Assembly (NCBI GenBank): GCA_039028895.1
Contig: JBCCHF010000018.1
Location: forward strand, 1 to 64,000
Length of the DNA stretch: 64,000 bases
Reading direction: 5' to 3'
Source: JAHDCJ01 sp039028895
Lineage (GTDB): Bacteria > Bacteroidota > Bacteroidia > Chitinophagales > Saprospiraceae
Positions 19,275-27,893 of this stretch are shown here, piece after piece (position 1 is the stretch's first letter; every line of letters begins with the position of its first letter). The notes beneath the pieces are model-generated. The model made no database searches and was not told the origin of the DNA. It was given only the letters and a program-made list of their open reading frames with translations. The position numbers and the translations under genes are program-made.

Positions 19275-19403
19275 TGGGAAAGCATTTAATAGTTAATTGC
19301 TAAACGCCAATACCGCTAATTTGTTCCACTTACATTCCGGAACAGCGGCTCCTGGCATGCATTAAAGATAAAAAAGATGTGCTGGAAAATATGGCAGACA
19401 ATC

Positions 19404-20192
19404 TTAATCCATCACCACAATAACGTCCTCAGCCAGGCGTTCATGCAGAGCCAGAGAAGCAGCAACCGAACCAATAACAGGGGCCAGGATAGCGCCTAAC
19501 AATGGAATAAAAAGAAGGATATACATGGCGACCCCTACAGAAGTGGAGAGACCAGCATATTTTTTAATTTCTTGTGTACTTTCCTTGATATTTTTCCCGA
19601 TTACTTCAAAGTAATTGTCAAGAACAACGTAACCCAGGAAGTAGCATTGAACAGTTAAAATCGCAAACGGGATTAAAAAGTCATAACCCACAATGCCTAG
19701 AAATATCTTAATGGCAAAAGCAATAATTGTCTCAAGGAACCACGCCATGATAACTACCTTAATCATTCGAATCTCGGCGTTAATAAAGTCTTGTAATGTA
19801 CTGCTTTGAACCTCTCCCGTTAGGGTTTGAATAGTTTTCCTGATGAAGTGAAAAATGATTACTTCCATCAGAATGAGAATGATGTATTTGACCCCTCCCA
19901 AAAAGAACAGCTGGTAACCTTCGGAAAAGATATCTCCAAACAGACCTGCAAGACTTGAAGCCACAGCCATTGGCTCTGTCGATTCAAGGTTACCCCACCA
20001 GCCAAAACAGATCGTCAGGAATTTTATGCCTACGATCATACCAATTAAAATGAGCAAGGAAATGGCCCATGGGTATTTATCCATCCCTTTCCAGAGTTCG
20101 TTTTTTCTGATAAAAGGGTAGGCTGCCCTAAGTTTGGAAATGCCAAAAACAAAATCTTTCGGAAAACGATTGGCGATCTCGGAAAATGTCAT
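19404..20192 (-). CDS. EI24/CysZ-like integral membrane protein
   Basis: This 262-residue protein has about four to six membrane segments (around 40-65, 95-120, 145-170, 175-200, 215-250). The end FIPLLGAILAPVIGSVAAS resembles the conserved C-terminus of EI24-domain proteins, which include the sulfate permease CysZ. Bacteroidota carry such EI24 proteins without cysteine genes around them, and none are seen here. Sulfate transport is therefore possible but not supported by context. The DASS anion transporter lies next upstream on the same strand, 138 bases away. Confidence 0.65.
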   Translation of the reverse strand: MTFSEIANRFPKDFVFGISKLRAAYPFIRKNELWKGMDKYPWAISLLILIGMIVGIKFLTICFGWWGNLESTEPMAVASSLAGLFGDIFSEGYQLFFLGGVKYIILILMEVIIFHFIRKTIQTLTGEVQSSTLQDFINAEIRMIKVVIMAWFLETIIAFAIKIFLGIVGYDFLIPFAILTVQCYFLGYVVLDNYFEVIGKNIKESTQEIKKYAGLSTSVGVAMYILLFIPLLGAILAPVIGSVAASLALHERLAEDVIVVMD

Positions 20193-20330
20193 AGTGTTCA
20201 GTGAATTTGGGAATTCGTCAATATATTAAACAGACGAAATGTGAGACGCCCAAATTTCTTTTAATCGATATGAAATCACAATAATTTTGGACAAACAGAC
20301 AGGATTTTTCCCTAAATGAATGATTATACC

Positions 20331-21821
20331 CTATTTCAATTCAGCCGGAAAACTGCCCAGATCAATTCCCCATAAAGGCCCCAGCATAAAATAAACAGCC
20401 GCCGTTACTAGCAGAATAGAGATCAGATTCATCCAAATACCTTTCCTCACCATGTCTGGTATGCGCAAATAACCTGACCCAAAGACAACCGCATTTGGCG
20501 GTGTGGCCACAGGTAACATGAAAGCACATGAAGCTGCCACAGTCGCCCCAACCATCAAGGTGAATGGATGAACATCAATGGTCAGCGCCATCGGTGCAAG
20601 GATCGGCAGGATCATAGAAGTCGTAGCGAGATTGGAGGTTATTTCCGTAAGGAAGTTTACAGCAGCAACGAGCACCAGAAGTAGAACTATTAAGGAAACA
20701 CCTTGCAATAAAGTCATCTGACTGCCAATCCACTCCGCCAGTCCGCTTGCTTTAAAACCTTCTGCCAGAGCAAGACCACCACCAAAAAGGATAATAATAC
20801 CCCAAGGGAGTTTTACCGCAGATTCCCAGTCGATAAGTTTTGCGCCTCTTTGTGATTTCGAAGGTAATAAGAATAGGATGACGGCAAAAAAGATGGCTAT
20901 AATTGTATCATCAATATTGGGAAATACTTTTGCCAATAAATGTTCCCTTGCAATCCAGCAAAAAGCTGTGGCACCAAAAACAGCCAGTACCATTTTTTCC
21001 TCGAAAGAGATCTTACCCAACAGGCCTAATTGGCGATTAATCTCTTCACGGCCCCCGGGAAAGGATTCTTTTTTAAATGGGAAGGCCACCCTGACCAGGT
21101 AAAACCAGCAAATGCCCAATAAAACGACAGATATAGGAAGTCCGAAAACAAACCATTGCAAAAAAGAGATCTCTATGTCATAAATTTCTTCAATGACACC
21201 TGCCAAAACAAGGTTGGGCGGTGTACCGATCAATGTAGCCACACCCCCAATCGATGCAGAATATGCAATAGCCAGCATCAGGGCTTTCCCGAAGATGTTA
21301 ACCCTCTCCTGACTTGAAGACTCATTAGCCGCCAGTTGAGAGACAATCGCCATACCTATAGGTAGCATCATTACAGAGGTAGCTGTATTGGAAATCCACA
21401 TGGAAAGGAACGCTGTGGCCAACATAAATCCAAGAATGATCATACTGATATTGGTGCCAATAAAACTAATAATCCTGAGTGCGATTCGTCGATGAAGATT
21501 CCATTTTTCAATAGCGATAGCAATGATAAACCCACCGATATACAGGAAGATCAATCGATGGCCGAAAGCTGCCGTTGTACTTTTGAGGTCTAACCCACCC
21601 GTCATTGGAAACAAAACAATTGGCAACAAGGAAGTTACAGGAATAGGAATTGCTTCAGTAATCCACCAAATGGCTACCCATAACGTTGAAGCCAGTATGG
21701 CATTGGCTTCTTTACTCATTCCCTCAGGATGAAAAAATAACAAGGTTGCTGCAAACATTAATGGACCTAATGCCAGGCCCATATGTCTAATTGATAGGTC
21801 CTTTCTTCCGATTTGAGGCAT
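20331..21821 (-). CDS. Divalent anion:Na+ symporter (DASS/SLC13 family)
   Basis: This inner-membrane transporter takes up di- or tricarboxylates, or sulfate, with sodium. Both family hairpin motifs are present: SNTATSVMMLPIGMAI in the first half and TEITSNLATTSMILPIL in the second, with the linked GTPPNLVLAG and ATPPNAVVFGSG loops. There are about 11-12 hydrophobic segments. The length of 496 is normal for the family. The motifs fit the carboxylate-type members better than SulP-type sulfate carriers, but the substrate is inferred. It is likely transcribed alone. Confidence 0.9.
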   Translation of the reverse strand: MPQIGRKDLSIRHMGLALGPLMFAATLLFFHPEGMSKEANAILASTLWVAIWWITEAIPIPVTSLLPIVLFPMTGGLDLKSTTAAFGHRLIFLYIGGFIIAIAIEKWNLHRRIALRIISFIGTNISMIILGFMLATAFLSMWISNTATSVMMLPIGMAIVSQLAANESSSQERVNIFGKALMLAIAYSASIGGVATLIGTPPNLVLAGVIEEIYDIEISFLQWFVFGLPISVVLLGICWFYLVRVAFPFKKESFPGGREEINRQLGLLGKISFEEKMVLAVFGATAFCWIAREHLLAKVFPNIDDTIIAIFFAVILFLLPSKSQRGAKLIDWESAVKLPWGIIILFGGGLALAEGFKASGLAEWIGSQMTLLQGVSLIVLLLVLVAAVNFLTEITSNLATTSMILPILAPMALTIDVHPFTLMVGATVAASCAFMLPVATPPNAVVFGSGYLRIPDMVRKGIWMNLISILLVTAAVYFMLGPLWGIDLGSFPAELK

Positions 21822-21883
21822 ACTTGATAATTTATTTGGTTTAGTGTGATTAGCTTCCGGTATAGCGTTTTATTGACAGGTCA

Positions 21884-22990
21884 TTAAAATTTGTAACCTG
21901 CCTTTTGAAGTTGTTTGACGTTTTTAAATTCATTGGGCGGGTTCAGATATTTTGCCAAAAAGCGGTAAGCTTTCAATCGAAATTCCTTGGCTGACATCAA
22001 ATCAATTCTGTCGAAGGCATGTCCTCCGGGAATATTATCATAGATTTCGTATTCAAAGGTTTTATTATGTGCCTTGAGCGCATTGATAAGGGTTTCTACC
22101 TCGGTTGAAGTGACATCTGCGTCATTTGTATTGGAATGAATCAGAAGTGGTGTTTGAAGCTTATGGGCGTTCCAGGTTGGTGATCGTCGTTTATACTCCT
22201 CGAGGTTATCATTTGCTGATTCGCCGATATGGTAATCTACTTCGTATAATGCTCGATAAGCAGCAGTCTTGTTACCCATTCTGAAAATGAGATCACTTAC
22301 AGGGACACCGGCATAACCGACTTTATATCCTTCCGGAAATTCGAAAAGATTCATGAGGGTAATCAGACCACCGTGACTCCACCCAAGGATGCCAATTCGA
22401 TTTTCATCGACAAAATCATAATTGTCGACCATATAATCGCGACATGCTTTTGTGTCATTGATTTCCAAACCTCCATAGTCGATAAACTCATAAAAGCGTT
22501 TGCCGTAACCAGTGCTTCCTCGGTATTCCGGAGCTATTAAAGCATACCCCTGAGCAATCAGTTCTCGCACGATATGACTATACTGGTGAGATTTGAAATT
22601 ACTGTGCACACCTCCATGCGGTAAAACTAGCATGGGGTACTTTTTTTCAGGATCTGTATTCAAAGGAATAAATACATAAGCCTTGAATCTCAGTGGTGAG
22701 GTTTTGTAAATATGCTCATCTTGAGAGCCTAGATTTACTTTTCGATCTTTCCCAAGAGGAGGACCAGTCAACTCAACTTTATCAATATGAGCAATATCGC
22801 CAACGCGTTCGTACCATAGCAGATCATCAATTGATTTCTCAAGTTGATCAAACTTATGACGCATGTCATTCAGCTTTTTCGTTACAGTTTCCAGTTCTTT
22901 CTGAAGTTCTTCATTGGTTTGCCCAAATGCGGGAGAAAAAACGAAAAGACAAAACAAGAATATTGCGAATTGGGTGTTCATTCGGTGCAT
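21884..22990 (-). CDS. Secreted S9-family (prolyl oligopeptidase-like) serine peptidase
   Basis: This is an exported alpha/beta-hydrolase. A signal peptide ends about residue 23 (SPAFG|Q). A predicted coiled coil follows (about 25-60, ELQKELETVTKKLNDM). The hydrolase domain shows the S9 pattern: YRGSTGYGKRFYEFIDYGG, catalytic Ser205 in GWSHGG, Asp290 in NTNDADV and His324 in GGHAFDR. The beta-propeller of full-length prolyl oligopeptidases is absent, so this is a short catalytic-domain form, with the coiled coil in its place. The start could also be the ATG three codons in (22981). It is divergent from the pyrimidine cluster. Confidence 0.88.
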   Translation of the reverse strand: MHRMNTQFAIFLFCLFVFSPAFGQTNEELQKELETVTKKLNDMRHKFDQLEKSIDDLLWYERVGDIAHIDKVELTGPPLGKDRKVNLGSQDEHIYKTSPLRFKAYVFIPLNTDPEKKYPMLVLPHGGVHSNFKSHQYSHIVRELIAQGYALIAPEYRGSTGYGKRFYEFIDYGGLEINDTKACRDYMVDNYDFVDENRIGILGWSHGGLITLMNLFEFPEGYKVGYAGVPVSDLIFRMGNKTAAYRALYEVDYHIGESANDNLEEYKRRSPTWNAHKLQTPLLIHSNTNDADVTSTEVETLINALKAHNKTFEYEIYDNIPGGHAFDRIDLMSAKEFRLKAYRFLAKYLNPPNEFKNVKQLQKAGYKF

Positions 22991-23098
22991 AATCAGGGTG
23001 TTTTGTTTACTCCAAAATAGATAATGCCCTTTTGATTTTTGACAAAAAAGCCAACAATTGGTTAAATTGCTAAGGTTTAATAATGAAAATGCAGAGTT

Positions 23099-24565
23099 AT
23101 GGATGCCAATATTAATGTCCCCGAAGCCAAAAACTATATTAAAGGAGAACTCGTCAATGGTGCTGCGAAAACGCTTGAAGTAATCAGTCCTGTTGATGGT
23201 AGCAAAATCGCTGATGTGCCTTTATCCAACTATGAAATTCTTGATCAGGCCGTAAAAGCTGCCAACGAAGCTTTCGGACCATGGTCCAGTCAAACTATTA
23301 AGGAGCGTGTCCAGGTTATTTTCAAATTTCGCTCATTGATGGAAGCGCATATTGATGAGTTATCAGAGCTCGTCCATCTTGAAAACGGGAAGACTTTCTC
23401 AGAAGCAAGGGCGGAAGTGTTGAAGGGCATAGAACTTTGCGAATTTGCATGCTCCTTACCACAGCTTTTGCATGATGAGATTCTGGAAGTTAGTAAAGGA
23501 GTGGAATGCAGAACCTCGCATTTACCTGTGGGGGTTGTGGCATCTATTACTCCGTTTAATTTCCCATTCATGGTACCGCTTTGGACTATCCCAAATGCCT
23601 TGACCTTAGGCAATTGTATGATCCTTAAACCATCAGAAATGGTTCCGCTTAGCGCAATGCGAATAGCAGAATTACTGGAAGAGGCGGGTTTACCGAAAGG
23701 GGTATTGAATATTGTCCATGGTGACCGCGATATTGTCGAAGCCATTTGCGATCATCCGGGTATCAGTGCTGTTTCGTTTGTGGGATCAACACGTGTAGCC
23801 AAGATCGTCTATAAACGGGCGACATCAAATCTAAAGCGTTCTGTTTGTCTTGGAGGGGCTAAAAACCACCTTATCGTATTACCTGATGCAGATATCGAGA
23901 TGGCCTCAACCAATATCGCAGCATCAATGTCAGGTTGTGCAGGTCAGCGATGTATGGCAGCTTCAGCGATGGTCGGGGTAGGAAATATCGACCACATCAT
24001 CGCTCAATTAGTTGAAGAAGCGAAAAAGATAGTACCAGGTGTTAATCTTGGTTCTGTGATCTCAAAAGCTGCCAAGGAACGCATTGAGCGATATATCACT
24101 GAAGCAGAGCAAGCCGGAGCAAAAGTCATTTTAGATGGCAGGAACGCAATAGTTGAAGGCAAAGAAGGTGGTTTCTATGTTGGGCCAACCATAATAGATT
24201 ACGTCACTCCCGATATGGCCATTGCCAGAGAAGAAGTTTTTGGTCCTGTATTGGCCATCATGCGAACGGATAATATCGACGAAGCCATCAAGATAGAAAA
24301 TGGGTCCGAATACGGCAATGCTTCCTCAGTATTCACACAAAATGGAGGCTTGGCCAAATACGTTACTGAAAAGGTCAGTGCCGGAATGGTAGGGGTGAAC
24401 GTAGGCGTACCAGTCCCAAGAGAGCCTTTTTCATTCGGTGGATGGAACGAATCCAGGTTCGGTGTCGGAGACATTACCGGCAAAAGCTCTATAGAGTTCT
24501 GGACCAAACTAAAAAAGACAACAACGAAGTGGAGTAATGAGGCTTGGGTGAATTGGATGAGTTAA
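23099..24565 (+). CDS. mmsA: CoA-acylating (methyl)malonate-semialdehyde dehydrogenase
   Basis: This enzyme converts malonate semialdehyde or methylmalonate semialdehyde to acetyl- or propionyl-CoA with NAD+ and CoA. It has the aldehyde dehydrogenase fold. The catalytic cysteine is Cys285 in GQRCMA. The position of the usual general-base glutamate reads LGGAKNH, the Asn variant typical of the CoA-dependent MmsA/IolA subfamily. The length of 488 is normal. As first gene of the pyrimidine cluster and neighbour of an omega-aminotransferase, its likely job is the last step of beta-alanine breakdown, not valine or inositol catabolism. Confidence 0.9.
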   Translation: MDANINVPEAKNYIKGELVNGAAKTLEVISPVDGSKIADVPLSNYEILDQAVKAANEAFGPWSSQTIKERVQVIFKFRSLMEAHIDELSELVHLENGKTFSEARAEVLKGIELCEFACSLPQLLHDEILEVSKGVECRTSHLPVGVVASITPFNFPFMVPLWTIPNALTLGNCMILKPSEMVPLSAMRIAELLEEAGLPKGVLNIVHGDRDIVEAICDHPGISAVSFVGSTRVAKIVYKRATSNLKRSVCLGGAKNHLIVLPDADIEMASTNIAASMSGCAGQRCMAASAMVGVGNIDHIIAQLVEEAKKIVPGVNLGSVISKAAKERIERYITEAEQAGAKVILDGRNAIVEGKEGGFYVGPTIIDYVTPDMAIAREEVFGPVLAIMRTDNIDEAIKIENGSEYGNASSVFTQNGGLAKYVTEKVSAGMVGVNVGVPVPREPFSFGGWNESRFGVGDITGKSSIEFWTKLKKTTTKWSNEAWVNWMS

Positions 24566-24588
24566 TCTTGCTCCCTTGCGGTGGCTTT

Positions 24589-24660
24589 TTGTCGCTCCCC
24601 ACGGTCGCTTGCTTGTTTGAATTGTTGTCGCTCCTTTCAGTCGCTTAATTGCTTAAATTG
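24589..24660 (+). repeat. Two tandem 36-bp imperfect repeats after mmsA
   Basis: Units 24589-24624 and 24625-24660 both start TTGTCGCTCC and end AATTG and agree at roughly 28 of 36 positions. The complement of their first eight bases, agcgacaa, occurs at 24683-24690, so the leader of the aminotransferase mRNA could fold into alternative hairpins. Its role is unknown. Confidence 0.5.
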
Positions 24661-24719
24661 TAGATAGGGATCATAAAGGCACAGCGACAATAAGTAAGTG
24701 AACAAAGCGAACAATAACA

Positions 24720-26099
24720 ATGCCGCAGGCAAAACAATATGTTAGTAAAGCGTACAAAAAAATGAACGAAGCACAAACAATACTAAAGAACAACCTTAAC
24801 CATACCTTCTTTTCCTGGTCAGCTCAAGGGGGATTGAATCCTATCAATATCAAAAGTGCTAAGGGGGTTTATTTACATGATCGTGATGGAAAACGATATT
24901 TGGATTTTTCATCTCAATTAATGAATGTCAACATTGGACATGGACATCCTGCGGTTATTGATGCGATTAAGAAGCAAATGGATGAAGTATTGTATGTTGC
25001 TCCTAGCATGGCGACAAATATTAGGGGAGAGCTTGGTAAAAAGCTGGCTGAAATCAGCCCCGGAGACCTCAATAAGACCTTATTCACCTTAGGTGGAGCT
25101 GAGGCTATAGAAAACGCGATCAAGTTAGCCAGAATTTATACAGGAAGGCATAAGATCATTACCCATTATCGATCGTATCATGGCGCCACCATGGGCGCGA
25201 TTTCTGCTGGGGGCGATCCACGGAAATTGTCGGTTGATAGCCAGGCGTTGCCCGGATTTGTCCATGTAGAAAATCCGTACTTCTATCGGTGCCCATGGTA
25301 TAGCAAGAGTATAGAAGAATGTGGTGAGCGCGCCATCGCCAACCTCGAAAATGTGATTAAATATGAACGTCCTGAAAGTATTGCTGGTATTCTCATGGAA
25401 GGAGAGTCTGGTACTTCAGGATGTATCAAATATCCACCTTTCTATCTCAAGAAAGTGCGGGCGCTTTGTGATAAGTATGGCATCTTGTTAATAGACGATG
25501 AAGTCATGAGTGGCTTTGGCCGGACCGGAAAATGGTTTGGGGTGGACCATCATGAAATTGCGCCTGATATCATTTGCGCTGCAAAGGGCCTTACCTGTGG
25601 CTATCTGCCGCTTGGCGCAATGATCGTTTCCGAAAAAGTGGCATCTAAATTTGATGACCAGGTCTTGCCACTCGGACTTACCTATTCTGCACATGCCGTT
25701 TCCTGCGCTGCTGGATTGGCTACCTTGAAGGTCTACGAAGACGAAGATCTGATTAACCGTGCAGCACAACTTGGCCAGTATTTGGATGCTCGTATGGAAG
25801 AGATGAAAGCCAAACACCCGTCGATCGGCGATTGGAGAAATACTGGCCTGCTCGGCGCCATCGAAGTCGTCAAAAACCGGGAAACCAAAGTGCCTATGGC
25901 TGCATGGAACTGTAAAAAAAGTGAAATGGGTGCCATGGCTGGTGTAGCAAAAAAGATCAGGGAATTAGGTATGTTTACTTTCGTGAAATGGAATTTTATC
26001 TTTATCGCTCCTCCTTTAATAAGCACTGAAGCCCAGATAGATGAAGGTCTGGATATCATTTCACAAGCCCTGCAGATAGCTGATGAAGCTTGCTTTTAA
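24720..26099 (+). CDS. Class III omega-aminotransferase, probably beta-alanine aminotransferase
   Basis: This PLP enzyme moves the terminal amino group of an omega-amino acid to an oxoacid. The lysine for PLP is Lys289 in CAAKGLTCGYLPLGA; the cofactor-aspartate motif is LLIDDEVMSGFGRTG. The length of 459 is normal. Placed between the semialdehyde dehydrogenase and the transporter/hydantoinase genes, it most likely converts beta-alanine (or 3-aminoisobutyrate from thymine) to malonate semialdehyde. The family alone would also allow GABA or taurine. The ATG at 24762 (MNEAQTILKNNL) is a plausible alternative start, because homologous proteins as I recall them begin near there. Confidence 0.88.
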   Translation: MPQAKQYVSKAYKKMNEAQTILKNNLNHTFFSWSAQGGLNPINIKSAKGVYLHDRDGKRYLDFSSQLMNVNIGHGHPAVIDAIKKQMDEVLYVAPSMATNIRGELGKKLAEISPGDLNKTLFTLGGAEAIENAIKLARIYTGRHKIITHYRSYHGATMGAISAGGDPRKLSVDSQALPGFVHVENPYFYRCPWYSKSIEECGERAIANLENVIKYERPESIAGILMEGESGTSGCIKYPPFYLKKVRALCDKYGILLIDDEVMSGFGRTGKWFGVDHHEIAPDIICAAKGLTCGYLPLGAMIVSEKVASKFDDQVLPLGLTYSAHAVSCAAGLATLKVYEDEDLINRAAQLGQYLDARMEEMKAKHPSIGDWRNTGLLGAIEVVKNRETKVPMAAWNCKKSEMGAMAGVAKKIRELGMFTFVKWNFIFIAPPLISTEAQIDEGLDIISQALQIADEACF

Positions 26100-26135
26100 T
26101 CTTTCCCATTTTTCACCAAACCAATTCAGAGCCCG

Positions 26136-27893
26136 ATGAACGAAATTGTCGAATTAAAGGAAGATGTTTCCGGATCGCCCCTATATAGTGAAGATTTAGC
26201 ACCTGTACCACCCGAAAAACGTACCTGGTCAAAATGGGACCTGGCTGCAATCTGGGTGGGTATGGCGGTATGTATTCCTACCTACCTTCTCGCTTCTTAT
26301 ATGATCAAGAATGGCTTAAGCTGGGTGGAAGCATTGTGTATCATTATACTCGGTAACCTGATCATTACAGTTCCTATGGTCCTGAATGGACATGCCGGGG
26401 TGAAGTATGGTGTTCCATTTCCTGTGATAGGCCGCGCTTCTTTTGGGGTTAATGGTATTCACATTGCTTCTGTTGTGCGCGGACTTGTGGCTTGTGGCTG
26501 GTTTGGCATTCAGACCTGGATCGGAGGGCTGGCAATCTATGCGATCTTTAATGCAATTACAGGGGCAGAAGGGGCTACAGGTCTTGATGCTGGAAAGTTT
26601 GTTGGGTTCGCCATTTTCTGGATGATCAATATGATCTTTATCTGGAGGGGAACTGAAAGCATAAAATGGCTCGAGGAATTCGCTGCGCCCATTTTGATTG
26701 CCATCGGCGTAGGACTTATTATTTGGGGTGCCACCCAGGCAAAAGGCTTCGCTATCGTGTTAAAACAGTCGGACCAACTGGCCAAGCAAACTGCAGTCAT
26801 TTCCGAATCTGAAAATATAAATGCTGCAACGTTAAACCTATATCCTATAGTCAATAAAGATGGGTCTCAAAAGGCCAGGGAGTACAAAATTTATTACCCT
26901 ACTGCTGATGGAGAAAGTGAAACCAATTGGCTCCCCGTAGGCAGAGGTATCACCGATTTGCCCGTTATCGAGTATCCCCGGATTGACTTGTCGGCTATTC
27001 AAGCAGATCCAGCCAATCTTTCTGTTCAATTTAGAAGACCGTCTGCTGATGGGTATTCAGTTTCCAGTAAAGTGGGGGCTGTATTTCCTGCTCCTCCTCC
27101 AACCTTTGGTAGCAGGATTATGACCTATTTGTTATGGCTTACCGCAATGGTCGGATTTTGGGCAACCATGGCGATTAGCATTGCTGATATTACCCGTTAT
27201 ACCAACAAACAGAAAAACCAGGTTCAAGGTCAGTTTATTGGATTGCCCGGAACGATGGCCCTGTACTCTTTCGTAGGGATATTTGTCACCTGCGCTGCCG
27301 TTATCAATTTTGATGATATTCTGGTAGGTGCGGATGCGCCCTGGGATCCGGTTACGCTTTTGGGTAAATTCAGTCAACCTGCTGTGGTTATTGTCGCTCA
27401 GATTTTTATGATCATTGCGACATTAAGTACCAATATTGCTGCCAATGTGATTGCTCCGGCAAATGCATTTTCAAATATTGCTCCTAAGCATATCAGTTTT
27501 CGGACTGGGGGACTGATAACCGCCATTCTAGGTATCATTATTTGTCCGTGGTGGCTGATGGATGAGATCAGTGGCTTTTTGATCTTTGTCAGTGGATTCT
27601 TAGGACCAGTGCTAGCCATTTTGATCTGCGATTATTTCATAATAAGAAAAAAATCAGTTGACCTGGCTGGCTTGTTCAAACCTCAGGGGATTTATAGTTT
27701 CGGTGGCTCCGGTTTCAGCAAAGCAGGTATGGTCGCTCTTACTGGCGGTGTAATTGTTGCACTTGTCGGCCTTAAAGTAGAGTCTCTTGCTTTTTTATAT
27801 AACCTTAGCTGGTTTACTGGTTTTGCTGTAGCGTTCCTGATTTACTGGCTAATGATGCGGCGACATCCGTCCCTACTTGCCGAACAACCCTGA
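26136..27893 (+). CDS. NCS1-family nucleobase/hydantoin transporter with a soluble insert
   Basis: This inner-membrane symporter belongs to the nucleobase:cation symporter-1 family (uracil, cytosine, allantoin, hydantoin). Signatures include WSKWDLAAIWVGMAVCIPTY, GVPFPVIGRASFG and the later ISIADITRY with NIAANVIAPANAF. At 585 residues it is about 90-100 longer than usual. The excess is a hydrophilic block at residues ~211-323, between the helix ending IIWGATQAKG and the one starting SRIMTYLLWL. Its context in a pyrimidine-degradation cluster points to uracil, cytosine or dihydropyrimidine/hydantoin uptake. Its 3' end overlaps the convergent decarboxylase gene by 80 bases. Confidence 0.9.
   Translation: MNEIVELKEDVSGSPLYSEDLAPVPPEKRTWSKWDLAAIWVGMAVCIPTYLLASYMIKNGLSWVEALCIIILGNLIITVPMVLNGHAGVKYGVPFPVIGRASFGVNGIHIASVVRGLVACGWFGIQTWIGGLAIYAIFNAITGAEGATGLDAGKFVGFAIFWMINMIFIWRGTESIKWLEEFAAPILIAIGVGLIIWGATQAKGFAIVLKQSDQLAKQTAVISESENINAATLNLYPIVNKDGSQKAREYKIYYPTADGESETNWLPVGRGITDLPVIEYPRIDLSAIQADPANLSVQFRRPSADGYSVSSKVGAVFPAPPPTFGSRIMTYLLWLTAMVGFWATMAISIADITRYTNKQKNQVQGQFIGLPGTMALYSFVGIFVTCAAVINFDDILVGADAPWDPVTLLGKFSQPAVVIVAQIFMIIATLSTNIAANVIAPANAFSNIAPKHISFRTGGLITAILGIIICPWWLMDEISGFLIFVSGFLGPVLAILICDYFIIRKKSVDLAGLFKPQGIYSFGGSGFSKAGMVALTGGVIVALVGLKVESLAFLYNLSWFTGFAVAFLIYWLMMRRHPSLLAEQP

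Noticed and set aside
22693..22992. Plus-strand ORF of 99 codons antisense to the S9 peptidase N-terminus
   Set aside because: It mirrors the signal peptide and coiled-coil codons of the real gene and has no motif of its own.
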